Assembly (NCBI RefSeq): GCF_900105535.1
Contig: NZ_LT629779.1
Location: 2,914,001-2,978,000, forward strand
Length of the DNA: 64,000 nucleotides
Direction of reading: 5' to 3'
Source: Pseudarthrobacter equi
GTDB taxonomy: Bacteria; Actinomycetota; Actinomycetes; Actinomycetales; Micrococcaceae
Position numbers and translations under genes: made by a program. Below the pieces are notes generated by a model that did not search any database, was not told the origin of the DNA, and saw only the letters and a list, made by a program, of their open reading frames with translations. Position 1 is the first letter of the stretch; each line of letters opens with the position of its first letter. Below, piece after piece: positions 21,070-29,295 of the stretch.

Positions 21070-24000
21070 ATGTTTCGGCTGGCACACCTTTCACTGGCGA
21101 ACCGGGCGCTGATCGCGCTGATCACCATCTTCGCTTCGGTCTTCGGCGTGATCACCATGTCGTCGCTGAAGCAGGAACTCATCCCATCCATTGAGTTCCC
21201 GCAGATCACCGTGCTGACCTCCATGCCGGGGGCCTCGCCTGAGGTGGTGGACAAGCAGGTCAGCGGCCCGCTGGAAACGGCCCTGAACGGCGTGGAGGGG
21301 CTGGAATCCACCTCCTCCACGTCCCGCAACGGCGTTTCGCAGATCACGATGGTGTTCACCTACGGTTCCAACCTGGACCGGGCACGGAACCAGATCGACC
21401 GGGCCATCTCCAACGCCAAGCGCACCCTGCCGGCTGACGTCCAGCCGCAGGCCATCGCCGGGAGCATCAGCGATTTCCCGATCGTCTTCCTGGCGGTGTC
21501 CTCGGACAAGCCGCTCAGCGAACTCAACACCGACCTCCAGCGGCTCAGCGTTCCCCGGCTGCAGAAAATCGACGGCGTCCGCGGCGCCGATGTCACTGGC
21601 GGCGCTACCCAGCACATCGAGATCCTTCCGCGCCCCGAGGCGATGGCTGCGTCCGGTGCCACCATCGCTTCCCTCCGCGACACGCTCTCCAACAACGGAG
21701 CCCTGGTTCCGGCCGGCACGCTGGAGGAGCAGGGCAAGACGCTCTCGCTGCAGATCGGCAGTCCGGTCGACTCACTTGACGCCGTCAAGGCCCTCCCGGT
21801 GTCCGGCGCCAAGGACGGGGCCACCATCGGATCCGTGGCCGACGTCGCCATCAAGGACGACGAACGCACGTCCATCACCCGGACCAATGGAGCAGAAACC
21901 CTCGCGGTGTCCGTCACCAAAAAGCCCGAAGGCGACACGGTGGCCATCTCCCACGCAGTGCGGGACAGCCTGGACGAGCTGGCAACGGAGCTCGGCTCCA
22001 ACGCCACATTCACCCCGGTCTTCGACCAGGCGCCCTTCATTGAAAAGTCCATCAAGGACCTCACCACCGAGGGCCTCCTGGGACTGGGATTCGCCGTGGC
22101 GGTCATCCTGGTCTTCCTGATGTCGGCCCGCTCCACCCTGGTGACAGCGGTATCCATCCCGCTGTCCCTGCTCATCACGTTCATTGGGCTCTCGGCTACC
22201 GGCTATTCCCTGAACATCCTCACCCTCGGCGCCCTCACCATTGCCATCGGCCGCGTGGTGGACGACTCCATCGTCGTGATCGAAAACATTAAGCGGCACC
22301 TCACCTACGGCGAGGACAAGGTCACTGCCATCCTCACCGCCATCCGTGAAGTGGCAGGGGCCATCACCGCGTCCACCCTCACCACGGTGGCCGTGTTCCT
22401 GCCCATTGCCTTCGTGGGTGAACTGGCCGGCGAGCTGTTCAGGCCGTTCGCCCTGACGGTGACCATCGCACTGCTGGCGTCCCTGCTGGTGTCGCTGACC
22501 ATCGTTCCGGTGCTGGCTTACTGGTTCCTCAAGAGCCCCTCGCCGTCCGGTGCAGGCGGGCGCACGGACGCCGAGGCTGCCCGGGCAGCGGCGCAGGAGA
22601 AGGAACAGCGCGGCCGGCTCCAGCGCGGCTACCTGCCCATCCTCACCAAGACGCAGAAACACCCCGTGCTGACCCTGGTGGCCGCAGTCCTCGTGCTGGG
22701 CGCAACGGGAGCGATGACACCGCTGCTGGCCACCAACCTGCTGGGCAACTCCGGCCAGAACAGCCTGACAGTACGCCAGGTGCTTCCAGCCGGCACCAGC
22801 CTGGCGGACACCAGTGCCGCGGCCGTCCGCCTCGAAGAGGTCCTCCGCGGAATCGACGGCATCAAGGACGTTCAGGTCACCTCCGGCAATGCGCAGGCCG
22901 GGTTCGCTGCCCTGGTGTCCTCCGGCTCGTCGAATTCAACCTTCACGGTAGTGACGGATGAGAAGGCGGACCAGGACCGGCTGCAGGAAACCGTCCGCAC
23001 TGAACTGGCCAAGGTTCCGGACTCCGGCAAAGTCTCCGTGGGAACCCAGCAGGGCGGCTTCGGCACGTCCTCCACCGTGGACATCACCCTTAAGGCTGCC
23101 AGCACCCTGGACCTACAGGCAGCCAGCGACGCCATGGTCAAGGCCATGACCGGAGTACCCGGCACCAGCGAGGTGGAAACCAACCTCGCCGCGAGCCAGC
23201 CGGTGGTCCAGGTCAAGGTGGACCGGGCCAAGGCAGTGGCGGCGGGCCTGAATGAGGAGCAGGTGGCGGGAGTCCTTGCAGCCACCATCAGCCCGGTCCC
23301 CGCCGGCACTGTCCGGATCGACACCAACGACTTCCCTGTGAGGATCGGCCAGGGAACCAGGTTCACCAGCATCGACGCCGTCCGGAACATCCCGCTGCCG
23401 GCCGCCGGAAGGCCTGTCACCCTGGGCAGCATTGCGTCCGTGGAACAGGTGGATATTCCGGTGTCCATCACGGCCAGCAACGGCCAGCGCACCGCGAAGG
23501 TGTCCGTGACGCCGTCGGGGTCCAACCTGGGTGCCGTCAGCACCGAGGTGCAGGGGCGCCTGGCAGGCGTCGAGCTGCCTGCGGGTGTAACCGCTGAGAT
23601 CGGCGGGGCCACCACGCAGCAGGCAGAGTCCTTCCGGCAGCTGGAGCTGGCGCTGCTGGCCGCGATCGCCATCGTGTACGTCATCATGGTGGCCACCTTC
23701 AAGTCCCTGGTCCAGCCCCTGATCCTGCTGGTGTCCGTGCCGTTTGCCGCCACAGGAGCCGTTGCCCTGCTGCTGGTCACCGGCGTCCCCCTGGGGCTGC
23801 CATCGCTGATTGGCATGCTGATGCTGGTGGGAATCGTGGTCACCAACGCCATCGTGCTGATCGACCTCATCAACCAGTACCGGCAGCCGCGAACCGGCCC
23901 TGGCGGAACAACCTCGCCGGGAATGAACGTCGCGGACGCCATCACCCACGGTGCCCGGCAACGCCTCCGGCCCATCCTGATGACGGCACTGGCAACAGTT

Positions 24001-24297
24001 TTCGCGCTGACTCCGATGGCGATGGGACTCACCGGCGGTGGCGGCTTCATTTCCCAGCCGCTGGCCGTGGTGGTGATCGGCGGCCTGGTTTCTTCCACGG
24101 CCCTGACCCTGGTCCTCGTTCCTGTCCTGTACCGGCTCGTGGAGGGCCGGCGCGAACGGAGGGCGCTCCTCCGCGACCTGCAGGCACAGCCGGAATTCGA
24201 GCAGGCGGCCGACGTCGATGCCGAGTTCCGCGACTGGACCGCCGGCGATGTGCCGAGGGTCAGCGGACGCCGCGCGGCGCCCGGCAGCCCCGACTGA
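21070..24297 (+). CDS. RND superfamily efflux transporter (AcrB/SwrC-like)
   Basis: A proton-driven exporter of 1,075 residues in the hydrophobe/amphiphile efflux clade. It has the duplicated RND layout: one N-terminal membrane helix, a large porter domain (about 40-340), a block of membrane helices, a second porter domain (about 560-840) and a second helix block. The transmembrane-4 proton relay is in GRVVDDSIVVIENI. As in Bacillus SwrC, it sits in a presumably monoderm organism, and no membrane-fusion or outer-membrane partner gene is adjacent. ATG 21070 has an AGGAG ribosome binding site. Substrate unknown; surfactants, drugs or lipids are plausible. The C-terminal 45 residues are cytoplasmic and charged. 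Confidence 0.92.
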   Translation: MFRLAHLSLANRALIALITIFASVFGVITMSSLKQELIPSIEFPQITVLTSMPGASPEVVDKQVSGPLETALNGVEGLESTSSTSRNGVSQITMVFTYGSNLDRARNQIDRAISNAKRTLPADVQPQAIAGSISDFPIVFLAVSSDKPLSELNTDLQRLSVPRLQKIDGVRGADVTGGATQHIEILPRPEAMAASGATIASLRDTLSNNGALVPAGTLEEQGKTLSLQIGSPVDSLDAVKALPVSGAKDGATIGSVADVAIKDDERTSITRTNGAETLAVSVTKKPEGDTVAISHAVRDSLDELATELGSNATFTPVFDQAPFIEKSIKDLTTEGLLGLGFAVAVILVFLMSARSTLVTAVSIPLSLLITFIGLSATGYSLNILTLGALTIAIGRVVDDSIVVIENIKRHLTYGEDKVTAILTAIREVAGAITASTLTTVAVFLPIAFVGELAGELFRPFALTVTIALLASLLVSLTIVPVLAYWFLKSPSPSGAGGRTDAEAARAAAQEKEQRGRLQRGYLPILTKTQKHPVLTLVAAVLVLGATGAMTPLLATNLLGNSGQNSLTVRQVLPAGTSLADTSAAAVRLEEVLRGIDGIKDVQVTSGNAQAGFAALVSSGSSNSTFTVVTDEKADQDRLQETVRTELAKVPDSGKVSVGTQQGGFGTSSTVDITLKAASTLDLQAASDAMVKAMTGVPGTSEVETNLAASQPVVQVKVDRAKAVAAGLNEEQVAGVLAATISPVPAGTVRIDTNDFPVRIGQGTRFTSIDAVRNIPLPAAGRPVTLGSIASVEQVDIPVSITASNGQRTAKVSVTPSGSNLGAVSTEVQGRLAGVELPAGVTAEIGGATTQQAESFRQLELALLAAIAIVYVIMVATFKSLVQPLILLVSVPFAATGAVALLLVTGVPLGLPSLIGMLMLVGIVVTNAIVLIDLINQYRQPRTGPGGTTSPGMNVADAITHGARQRLRPILMTALATVFALTPMAMGLTGGGGFISQPLAVVVIGGLVSSTALTLVLVPVLYRLVEGRRERRALLRDLQAQPEFEQAADVDAEFRDWTAGDVPRVSGRRAAPGSPD

Positions 24298-24340
24298 CAA
24301 AAACGGAATAAATCCCGCCTGGATGCGTTGTATCCGGCGA

Positions 24341-24372
24341 TAGATGCAAATGCATCTAATTTGGACTACACT
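24341..24372 (+). promoter_or_regulatory. Palindromic operator and promoter of the LLM oxidoreductase-marR operon
   Basis: A perfect 18-nt inverted repeat, TAGATGCA-AA-TGCATCTA (24341-24358), lies directly upstream of and touching the promoter region; a -10 TACACT follows at 24367-24372. The spacing places the repeat over the expected -35 box, the position of a repressor site. The operon's second gene encodes a MarR repressor, so autoregulation through this site is the simplest reading. Confidence 0.7.
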
Positions 24373-24412
24373 GGAACCAAGCCAGCAAGTCCATGAAACG
24401 GAAGGGCACATC

Positions 24413-25522
24413 ATGCAGTTCGGTGTTTTCAGCGTCAGCGACATCACTACGGACCCCACCACGGGCCGCACCCCCACCGAGAACGAACGCATCAAGGCCT
24501 CGGTGGCCATCGCCAGGAAAGTCGAAGAGATCGGCATGGATGTCTACGCCCTGGGCGAGCACCACAACCGGCCCTTCTTCTCATCCTCCCCCACCACCAC
24601 CCTCGCCTACATCGCCGCGCAGACCGAGCGGATCACCCTGTCCACGGCAACCACGCTGATCACCACGAACGATCCCGTGAAGATCGCCGAGGATTTCGCC
24701 ATGCTCCAGCACCTGTCCGATGGGCGCGTGGACCTGGTGCTGGGCCGCGGCAACACCGCCCCGGTCTACCCGTGGTTCGGAAAGAACATCCAGGACGGCG
24801 TGGAGCTGGCCATCGAGAACTACAGCCTGCTGCGCAAGCTGTGGGATGAGGACACCGTCAACTGGTCCGGTAAGTTCCGCACCCCGCTGCAGAATTTCAC
24901 CTCCACCCCGCGCCCGCTCGACGGCGTGGCCCCCTTTGTGTGGCACGGTTCCATCCGCACACCGCAGATCGCCGAGGTGGCGGCCTACTTCGGTGACGGG
25001 TTCTTCGCCAACAACATCTTCTGGCCCAAGGAGCACTACCAGCAGTTGATCGGGCTCTACCGCGAGCGGTACGAGCACTACGGCCACGGCACCGCGGACC
25101 AGGCAATCGTGGGCCTCGGCGGCCAGTTCTTCATGAGGAAGAACTCGCAGGACGCTGTGAAGGAATTCCGTCCCTACTTCGACAACGCCCCGGTGTACGG
25201 CCACGGACCCTCACTGGAGGACTTCACGTCGCAGACCCCGCTGACCGTGGGCAGCCCGCAGGAAGTCATCGAGAAGACCCTGAGCTTCCGCGAGCATTTC
25301 GGTGACTACCAGCGCCAGCTGTTCCTGATCGACCACGCCGGCCTCCCGCTCAAGACGGTCCTTGAGCAGCTGGACTTGTTTGGCGAGGAAGTCCTGCCGG
25401 TCCTCCGCAAGGAGTACGCGGACCGCAAGCCCGCGCACGTGCCGGACGCACCCACCCACGCATCCCGCGTCGCGGCGCACCTGGCAGCCCAGGACGCCGA
25501 AAAGGCCACGGCGGAGGCGTAA
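24413..25522 (+). CDS. LLM class flavin-dependent oxidoreductase (luciferase-like)
   Basis: A 369-residue member of the bacterial luciferase-like monooxygenase superfamily: a TIM barrel that uses reduced FMN or F420. Visible family parts are MDVYALGEHHN near residue 45, FAMLQHLSDGRVDLVLGRG near 100, and SPQEVIEKTLSFREHFGDY towards the C-terminus. Taking ATG 24413 gives a GGAAGGG ribosome binding site; the longer frame to 24344 overlaps the operator. Its stop overlaps the ATG of a marR gene (TAATG), so the pair is co-translated. The oxidised substrate is not evident. The arrangement suggests an inducible detoxification or degradation enzyme. Confidence 0.9.
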   Translation: MQFGVFSVSDITTDPTTGRTPTENERIKASVAIARKVEEIGMDVYALGEHHNRPFFSSSPTTTLAYIAAQTERITLSTATTLITTNDPVKIAEDFAMLQHLSDGRVDLVLGRGNTAPVYPWFGKNIQDGVELAIENYSLLRKLWDEDTVNWSGKFRTPLQNFTSTPRPLDGVAPFVWHGSIRTPQIAEVAAYFGDGFFANNIFWPKEHYQQLIGLYRERYEHYGHGTADQAIVGLGGQFFMRKNSQDAVKEFRPYFDNAPVYGHGPSLEDFTSQTPLTVGSPQEVIEKTLSFREHFGDYQRQLFLIDHAGLPLKTVLEQLDLFGEEVLPVLRKEYADRKPAHVPDAPTHASRVAAHLAAQDAEKATAEA

Positions 25523-25989
25523 TGGCAACCAGCCAATCCACGTCCCCCGTCCGGCTCGCAGCGGAAACCTGGGAGTCACTGTTCCGGGCGCAGGTAGCCG
25601 TGATGCGCAGGCTGCAGTCCGGCCCGGCATTCCGGAAACTGGCGGTGAATGAGTACGATGTCCTGTTCACGCTGTCACGCTGCCCGTCGGGCTGGCTCCG
25701 GCTGAACGAGCTCAACGACAACGTCCTGCTCAGCCAGTCCAGCCTGAGCCGGCTGGTGGAGCGGCTGGAAAAGCGCGGCCTCGTGGCGCGGATGCCCGCC
25801 CCGGAGGACGGCAGGGGTGTGCTGCTTAAGCTCACCGACGAAGGCCGGGAGCTCCAGAAGGAGATCGGCCGGGAGCACGTCCGCGACATCTCTGCCCTGG
25901 TGGCGCCGGCGCTGACCCCCGACGAGCAAAAGGAACTGCGCCGGCTCACGGACAAGCTCCGGAACTCACTGGGCCAGCAGCCGCGATAG
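25522..25989 (+). CDS. MarR family transcriptional regulator (probable autorepressor)
   Basis: A 155-residue winged-helix regulator. The recognition region reads LRLNELNDNVLLSQSSLSRL and the wing MPAPEDGRGVLLKLTDEGREL, where the usual D-x-R becomes EDGRG, still within family variation. It is translationally coupled to the LLM oxidoreductase (TAATG overlap). The promoter of the pair carries a perfect palindrome of MarR-operator size. The simplest model is a ligand-released repressor of its own operon. After the stop, a 13-nt direct repeat containing CCGGCCGG could fold as a terminator. Confidence 0.92.
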   Translation: MATSQSTSPVRLAAETWESLFRAQVAVMRRLQSGPAFRKLAVNEYDVLFTLSRCPSGWLRLNELNDNVLLSQSSLSRLVERLEKRGLVARMPAPEDGRGVLLKLTDEGRELQKEIGREHVRDISALVAPALTPDEQKELRRLTDKLRNSLGQQPR

Positions 25990-26040
25990 GAGCGCCGGGC
26001 GGGACCTGAACCGGCCGGGCTTGAACCGGCCGGGGACAGG

Positions 26041-26847
26041 TCAGCCCAGCGCCACCAGCGCGGCAGGGTCCTCTGCCGGCAACATGCCGTTGACCACTGC
26101 GGTGACACGGAGCTGGTTGAGTGTCAGGCTTCCGCCCACCGTGGACAGGAACGCAGTGTCGGACGAATCACGGCCGGCCGTGATGCGCAGCATCGACTCC
26201 CGCGGGGCCAGCCCCGTGGGGTCGATGATGCGCCATGCGCAGTTAACGTAGGCCTCTGCCACGGCATGGAAATCCATGGGCGACAGCCCCGGCGCGTAGA
26301 CCGCGGCGAGCCGTGCGGGGACATCCTTGGACCGCAGCAGCGCGATGGCCAGGTGTGCGAAATCCCGGCATACTCCGCGGCGGTGCAGCAGTGTTTCCAC
26401 GGCGCCGTCTGTGCCACGGGACGAACCGCTGATGTACCGGAGTTCCCCGTAGACCCAGTTCCTGACGGCCTGGACAAGTTCTTCCCCGTGCAGTCCCCCG
26501 AATTCCGCGTAGGCGGTGGGGAGGAGCCGGTCAGATTCGGCATACCGGCTGGGCCGGACGTAGCGGATCTGTTCCGCCAGCGTGGCACCCTCCGGCTCGG
26601 CGCGGCCGGCCACTGTAGCTGAGTACTCGACAGTGACATCGGTGGGTTCGGCGAACTCCATGTAGTGGAACCGGCCGCCGTGGTGGTCGGAGATTTCCGT
26701 CAGCGGGACTTCCTCACCGCCCGCCAGCACCGACAGGGATTCCTCGAAGGACGAGTATCCGTTGTTCCTGGCGGCGGCAATGGCCATGGCCACCTTGGTG
26801 TTGGCCGCGGTGCGGAAGGCCAGGCGTGCGGAAACAGAGCGTTCCAT
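26041..26847 (-). CDS. Transglutaminase-like superfamily protein
   Basis: A cytoplasmic protein of 268 residues with an N-terminal beta domain and a C-terminal transglutaminase/protease-like core. The catalytic Cys is in RRGVCRDFAHLAIALLR, the His in GLSPMDFHAVAEAYV and the Asp in IDPTGLAPRESML. This group often sits with alpha-E and circularly permuted ATP-grasp genes, but none is present here. Its substrate is unknown; a protease or amidase activity is as likely as cross-linking. ATG 26847 has GGAG just upstream. It is convergent with the marR gene and follows the lipoprotein gene on the same strand. Confidence 0.88.
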   Translation of the reverse strand: MERSVSARLAFRTAANTKVAMAIAAARNNGYSSFEESLSVLAGGEEVPLTEISDHHGGRFHYMEFAEPTDVTVEYSATVAGRAEPEGATLAEQIRYVRPSRYAESDRLLPTAYAEFGGLHGEELVQAVRNWVYGELRYISGSSRGTDGAVETLLHRRGVCRDFAHLAIALLRSKDVPARLAAVYAPGLSPMDFHAVAEAYVNCAWRIIDPTGLAPRESMLRITAGRDSSDTAFLSTVGGSLTLNQLRVTAVVNGMLPAEDPAALVALG

Positions 26848-26917
26848 GAATCTCCGGGGGTGTCGGCGTTGGAAAGCAGTGCCGTGCCTGGGCGCCCTGT
26901 GGGGGCCGGCAACGGGA

Positions 26918-27781
26918 CTAGTTTTTGATCTCCAGCGACATTAGCATCCGCTGGACATTGGCAAAGTCCGGGCTTTCCCCGGCGTACGCGGCCGCCGCGC
27001 CAAGGGTGTCGAAAGCTTTGGCGGGCGCCACTTTTTCATCCGGCGCAAACGCCCTCAGCGCCACCAGGTCGCCGAAGGACCAGTCACCTTTGCCCGCCGG
27101 CCCGCGGACGGTGTTGCGCAGTTCGCAGGCCTGGTTTCCGGTGCCGCCCACCACGTTGGTGATCCCGTAGGAGCCGAAGTAGCGGTAGCCCTGGATTACG
27201 CGGAAGACCACCCGGGGCGGGATGGTGCCTTCGCCGGACCCGGCGGAGGCGCCCGGGGACGCGGGAACGCTGCTGATCACCGTGTAGGGCCGTCGCGAAC
27301 CTTCGGGGCATTCGGCGGACGACGGCGGCAGGCCGGTCCGCAGCGCGGCCATGAAGGTCCCGTCGGGCTTCTTCACCTCGATCTTCAACGCCCCCGGAAG
27401 GGTGCCGTCCTCGGGCTGGACTGATTGGGCGATCCAGTCCTGGGGAAGTTCAAAGCTGACCGTCCTGGCAGGATCGGCGAAAGTCTTCCACGCCGCGGCG
27501 GTAGCCGCCGGCCGGGGTTCGGCTGAGGCAGTGCCGGAGGCGCCGGCTTCACCGGACGGTCCCGGCGCGCCACCCGATGTCGAGGTGCCCGCCTGCGCCG
27601 TGGTTGACGCACCCGCGGCACCGCTGGAGGGATCCGCCTGCGCGGTCCAGCCCGAACCGGTTCCGCCGGCCTGCGGGCCGCTGCACCCGGTAACCAGCAG
27701 GGCAACCACCGTCAGGACCACCAGGGACCCCGACCTGGCCGGGCCCCGCGCCGGTGCTGCTGCTGTTCCCCTGGCTTCCAT
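26918..27781 (-). CDS. Putative lipoprotein of unknown function
   Basis: A 287-residue predicted lipoprotein: basic N-terminus, hydrophobic stretch VVLTVVALL and lipobox VTGC (Cys about 33). A low-complexity Gly/Ala/Ser/Thr linker of about 70 residues precedes a folded domain starting at WKTFADPARTVSFELPQDWI. The folded part resembles the ligand-binding beta-rich domains of secreted actinobacterial lipoproteins, but I do not recognise the family. Start choice: ATG 27781 has no ribosome binding site, but TAGGCT ends 6 nt upstream, the leaderless pattern. A transglutaminase-like gene follows 70 nt downstream. Confidence 0.75.
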   Translation of the reverse strand: MEARGTAAAPARGPARSGSLVVLTVVALLVTGCSGPQAGGTGSGWTAQADPSSGAAGASTTAQAGTSTSGGAPGPSGEAGASGTASAEPRPAATAAAWKTFADPARTVSFELPQDWIAQSVQPEDGTLPGALKIEVKKPDGTFMAALRTGLPPSSAECPEGSRRPYTVISSVPASPGASAGSGEGTIPPRVVFRVIQGYRYFGSYGITNVVGGTGNQACELRNTVRGPAGKGDWSFGDLVALRAFAPDEKVAPAKAFDTLGAAAAYAGESPDFANVQRMLMSLEIKN

Positions 27782-27787
27782 GCAGCC

Positions 27788-27793
27788 AGCCTA
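27788..27793 (-). promoter_or_regulatory. Leaderless -10 element of the lipoprotein gene
   Basis: TAGGCT on the minus strand, 6 nt before the ATG at 27781. Confidence 0.5.
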
Positions 27794-27858
27794 TCCGCGC
27801 CGGGCTGCACCGCCGCCCAGGCGCGTGGCGTTTCCCGGTGCCGGGTGTGGACCGCGCG

Positions 27859-27953
27859 TGCACCGCACCCCGCTGCACCGCACCCCGCTGCTCCGCGCCG
27901 CACTGCACCGCGCCGCACTGCACCGCGCCGCACCGCACCGCACCGCACCGCAG
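27859..27953. repeat. 15-bp tandem repeat with pentanucleotide tail
   Basis: Five units of 15 bp begin at 27859, 27874, 27889, 27904 and 27919, close to TGCACCGCRCCSCGC. They are followed by four copies of CACCG (27931-27950). Each 15-mer is itself built from CACCG-like 5-mers. The array lies in the 245-nt gap between the divergent lipoprotein and DUF1684 genes, so a change in copy number would alter promoter-region length. Confidence 0.85.
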
Positions 27954-28014
27954 CCATCGAACCGCAGGAGGTGCCGTCGTCGTGCGCTGCGCCTTCCGTA
28001 CGCGGCAGTGCGGC

Positions 28015-28020
28015 TAGGCT
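28015..28020 (+). promoter_or_regulatory. Leaderless -10 element of the DUF1684 gene
   Basis: TAGGCT ends 6 nt before the ATG at 28027. The same hexamer and spacing serve the divergent lipoprotein gene. Confidence 0.5.
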
Positions 28021-28026
28021 GGGGAT

Positions 28027-28689
28027 ATGGCGTACGGGCAGCAGGGCATGGACGAAGAGAACCTGGCGGAAATGTCCGCCGTCGACATCGCCGACTGGAG
28101 GTTACGGACCTTCAACCTTTACGACAATGTGCGCCGGATCGCCGCCGATAACCCGGCGGAAGCGCATTCGTACTGGCGCCATCAGCGTGACCTGATGTTT
28201 GCCACGCACCCGGCCTCGGCGCTGTCGCCGGCGGACAAGGCGCAGTTCTCCGGGTTGAAGACTGCTGACTACGATCCCATCTACCGGTTCCATGTTCCCC
28301 TCACCAAGGAGGGCGCAGGCCGGGAAATGAGCGTGGAAACGGGCACTGACGGCGTGGTCAACTTTGTCCGCCTGGGCACCTTCGACCTTCCCGAGATGGG
28401 GCAGTTGGCCGTGTGGAAGCTCAAGGGATACGGCGGCGGCATCTTCGTGCCGTTCCGTGACGCCACGGCGGGCCGGCCGGGCGGCACCTATGGGGCCGGC
28501 AGGTACCTGCTGGACACCATCAAGGGTGCGTTCCACGGTGTGCAGGGCTCCGGCCCGGACGCCACCTTTGTCCTGGACTTCAACTTTGCCTACAACCCGT
28601 CCTGCGCGTACAACGACGCCTGGGCGTGCCCGCTGCCCGGCCCCTCAAACCGGCTGGCCGTGGAAATCCCCGCCGGCGAGCTTTACTGA
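28027..28689 (+). CDS. DUF1684 family protein
   Basis: A 220-residue soluble protein. It carries the DUF1684 hallmarks: an N-terminal WRHQRDLMFATHPASAL, then YGAGRYLLDTIKG and LDFNFAYNPSCAYNDAWACPL with two cysteines near the end. The family is common in actinobacteria and Bacteroidetes; its biochemical role is not established to my knowledge. The start at ATG 28027 is supported by a leaderless -10 rather than a ribosome binding site. It is followed by a GtrA-like gene on the same strand after 101 nt. Confidence 0.9.
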   Translation: MAYGQQGMDEENLAEMSAVDIADWRLRTFNLYDNVRRIAADNPAEAHSYWRHQRDLMFATHPASALSPADKAQFSGLKTADYDPIYRFHVPLTKEGAGREMSVETGTDGVVNFVRLGTFDLPEMGQLAVWKLKGYGGGIFVPFRDATAGRPGGTYGAGRYLLDTIKGAFHGVQGSGPDATFVLDFNFAYNPSCAYNDAWACPLPGPSNRLAVEIPAGELY

Positions 28690-28790
28690 CGCTTCAGGAA
28701 CCCGGGCGCCGCCTGCCCGCCGGCACCAAACACAACGCCGCGCCCACGGACTGAACCGGGACGGTGCTCCCGGTATGGCAGGGTGGACGG

Positions 28791-29282
28791 ATGGATTCCA
28801 CCAGCGCGCCGGCAGCCGTCCAGGAGCTGCAGGACGCCCGCCGCAGGCCGGCCGCCCTGCGCCGCCGCGGAATCCTGCGGTTTCCGGTGGTCCGGCAACT
28901 TCTTCGCTTCTCGGGTGTAGGGATCATCTGCACGGGCGCATCCCTGGCGCTTTACGCGCTGCTCCGGCCGTGGATCGGGCCGCAACCGGCGAACGCCGTT
29001 GCCCTGGTCCTGACTTCGCTGCTGAACACCGCGCTGAACCGGCGGCTGACGTTCAAGATCTCCGGGACCCAGCGCCGGGCCAGCGACCACCTGAACGGGC
29101 TGGTGGTGATCGCCGTGGCACTGCTGATCACCGGAGGCAGCCTGGGCGTGCTGCACTGGATCAATCCGGACGCCACTGTGGGGGACGAGCTGCTGACCAC
29201 CACCCTGTCCGGGTTCCTGGCCACGGCGGTCCGGTTCACGCTGCTCCGCCACTGGATTTTCCGCCGGGCCCGGCACCGCTAA
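28791..29282 (+). CDS. GtrA-like membrane protein
   Basis: A 163-residue protein with four predicted membrane helices (from VRQLLRFSGVGIICTGASLA onward). It contains the GtrA motif of this small flippase-like family: LNTALNRRLTF, and at the end FTLLRHWIFR. GtrA proteins are thought to move polyprenyl-linked sugars across the membrane for glycosylation of surface polymers. ATG 28791 has a GG-rich ribosome binding site (AGGGTGGACGG); an upstream start at 28764 is less likely. It is convergent with the cysteine desulfurase gene, 13 nt apart. Confidence 0.85.
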   Translation: MDSTSAPAAVQELQDARRRPAALRRRGILRFPVVRQLLRFSGVGIICTGASLALYALLRPWIGPQPANAVALVLTSLLNTALNRRLTFKISGTQRRASDHLNGLVVIAVALLITGGSLGVLHWINPDATVGDELLTTTLSGFLATAVRFTLLRHWIFRRARHR

Positions 29283-29295
29283 CCGGTCCACCGGA

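Noticed and set aside
26003..26037. Direct repeat TGAACCGGCCGGG after the marR gene as a regulatory site
   Set aside because: Two copies only, lying between convergent genes; more likely part of a GC-rich terminator than an operator.
27859..27953. CRISPR-like array
   Set aside because: The repeats are contiguous 15-mers without unique spacers and no cas gene is present, so it is a simple tandem repeat.
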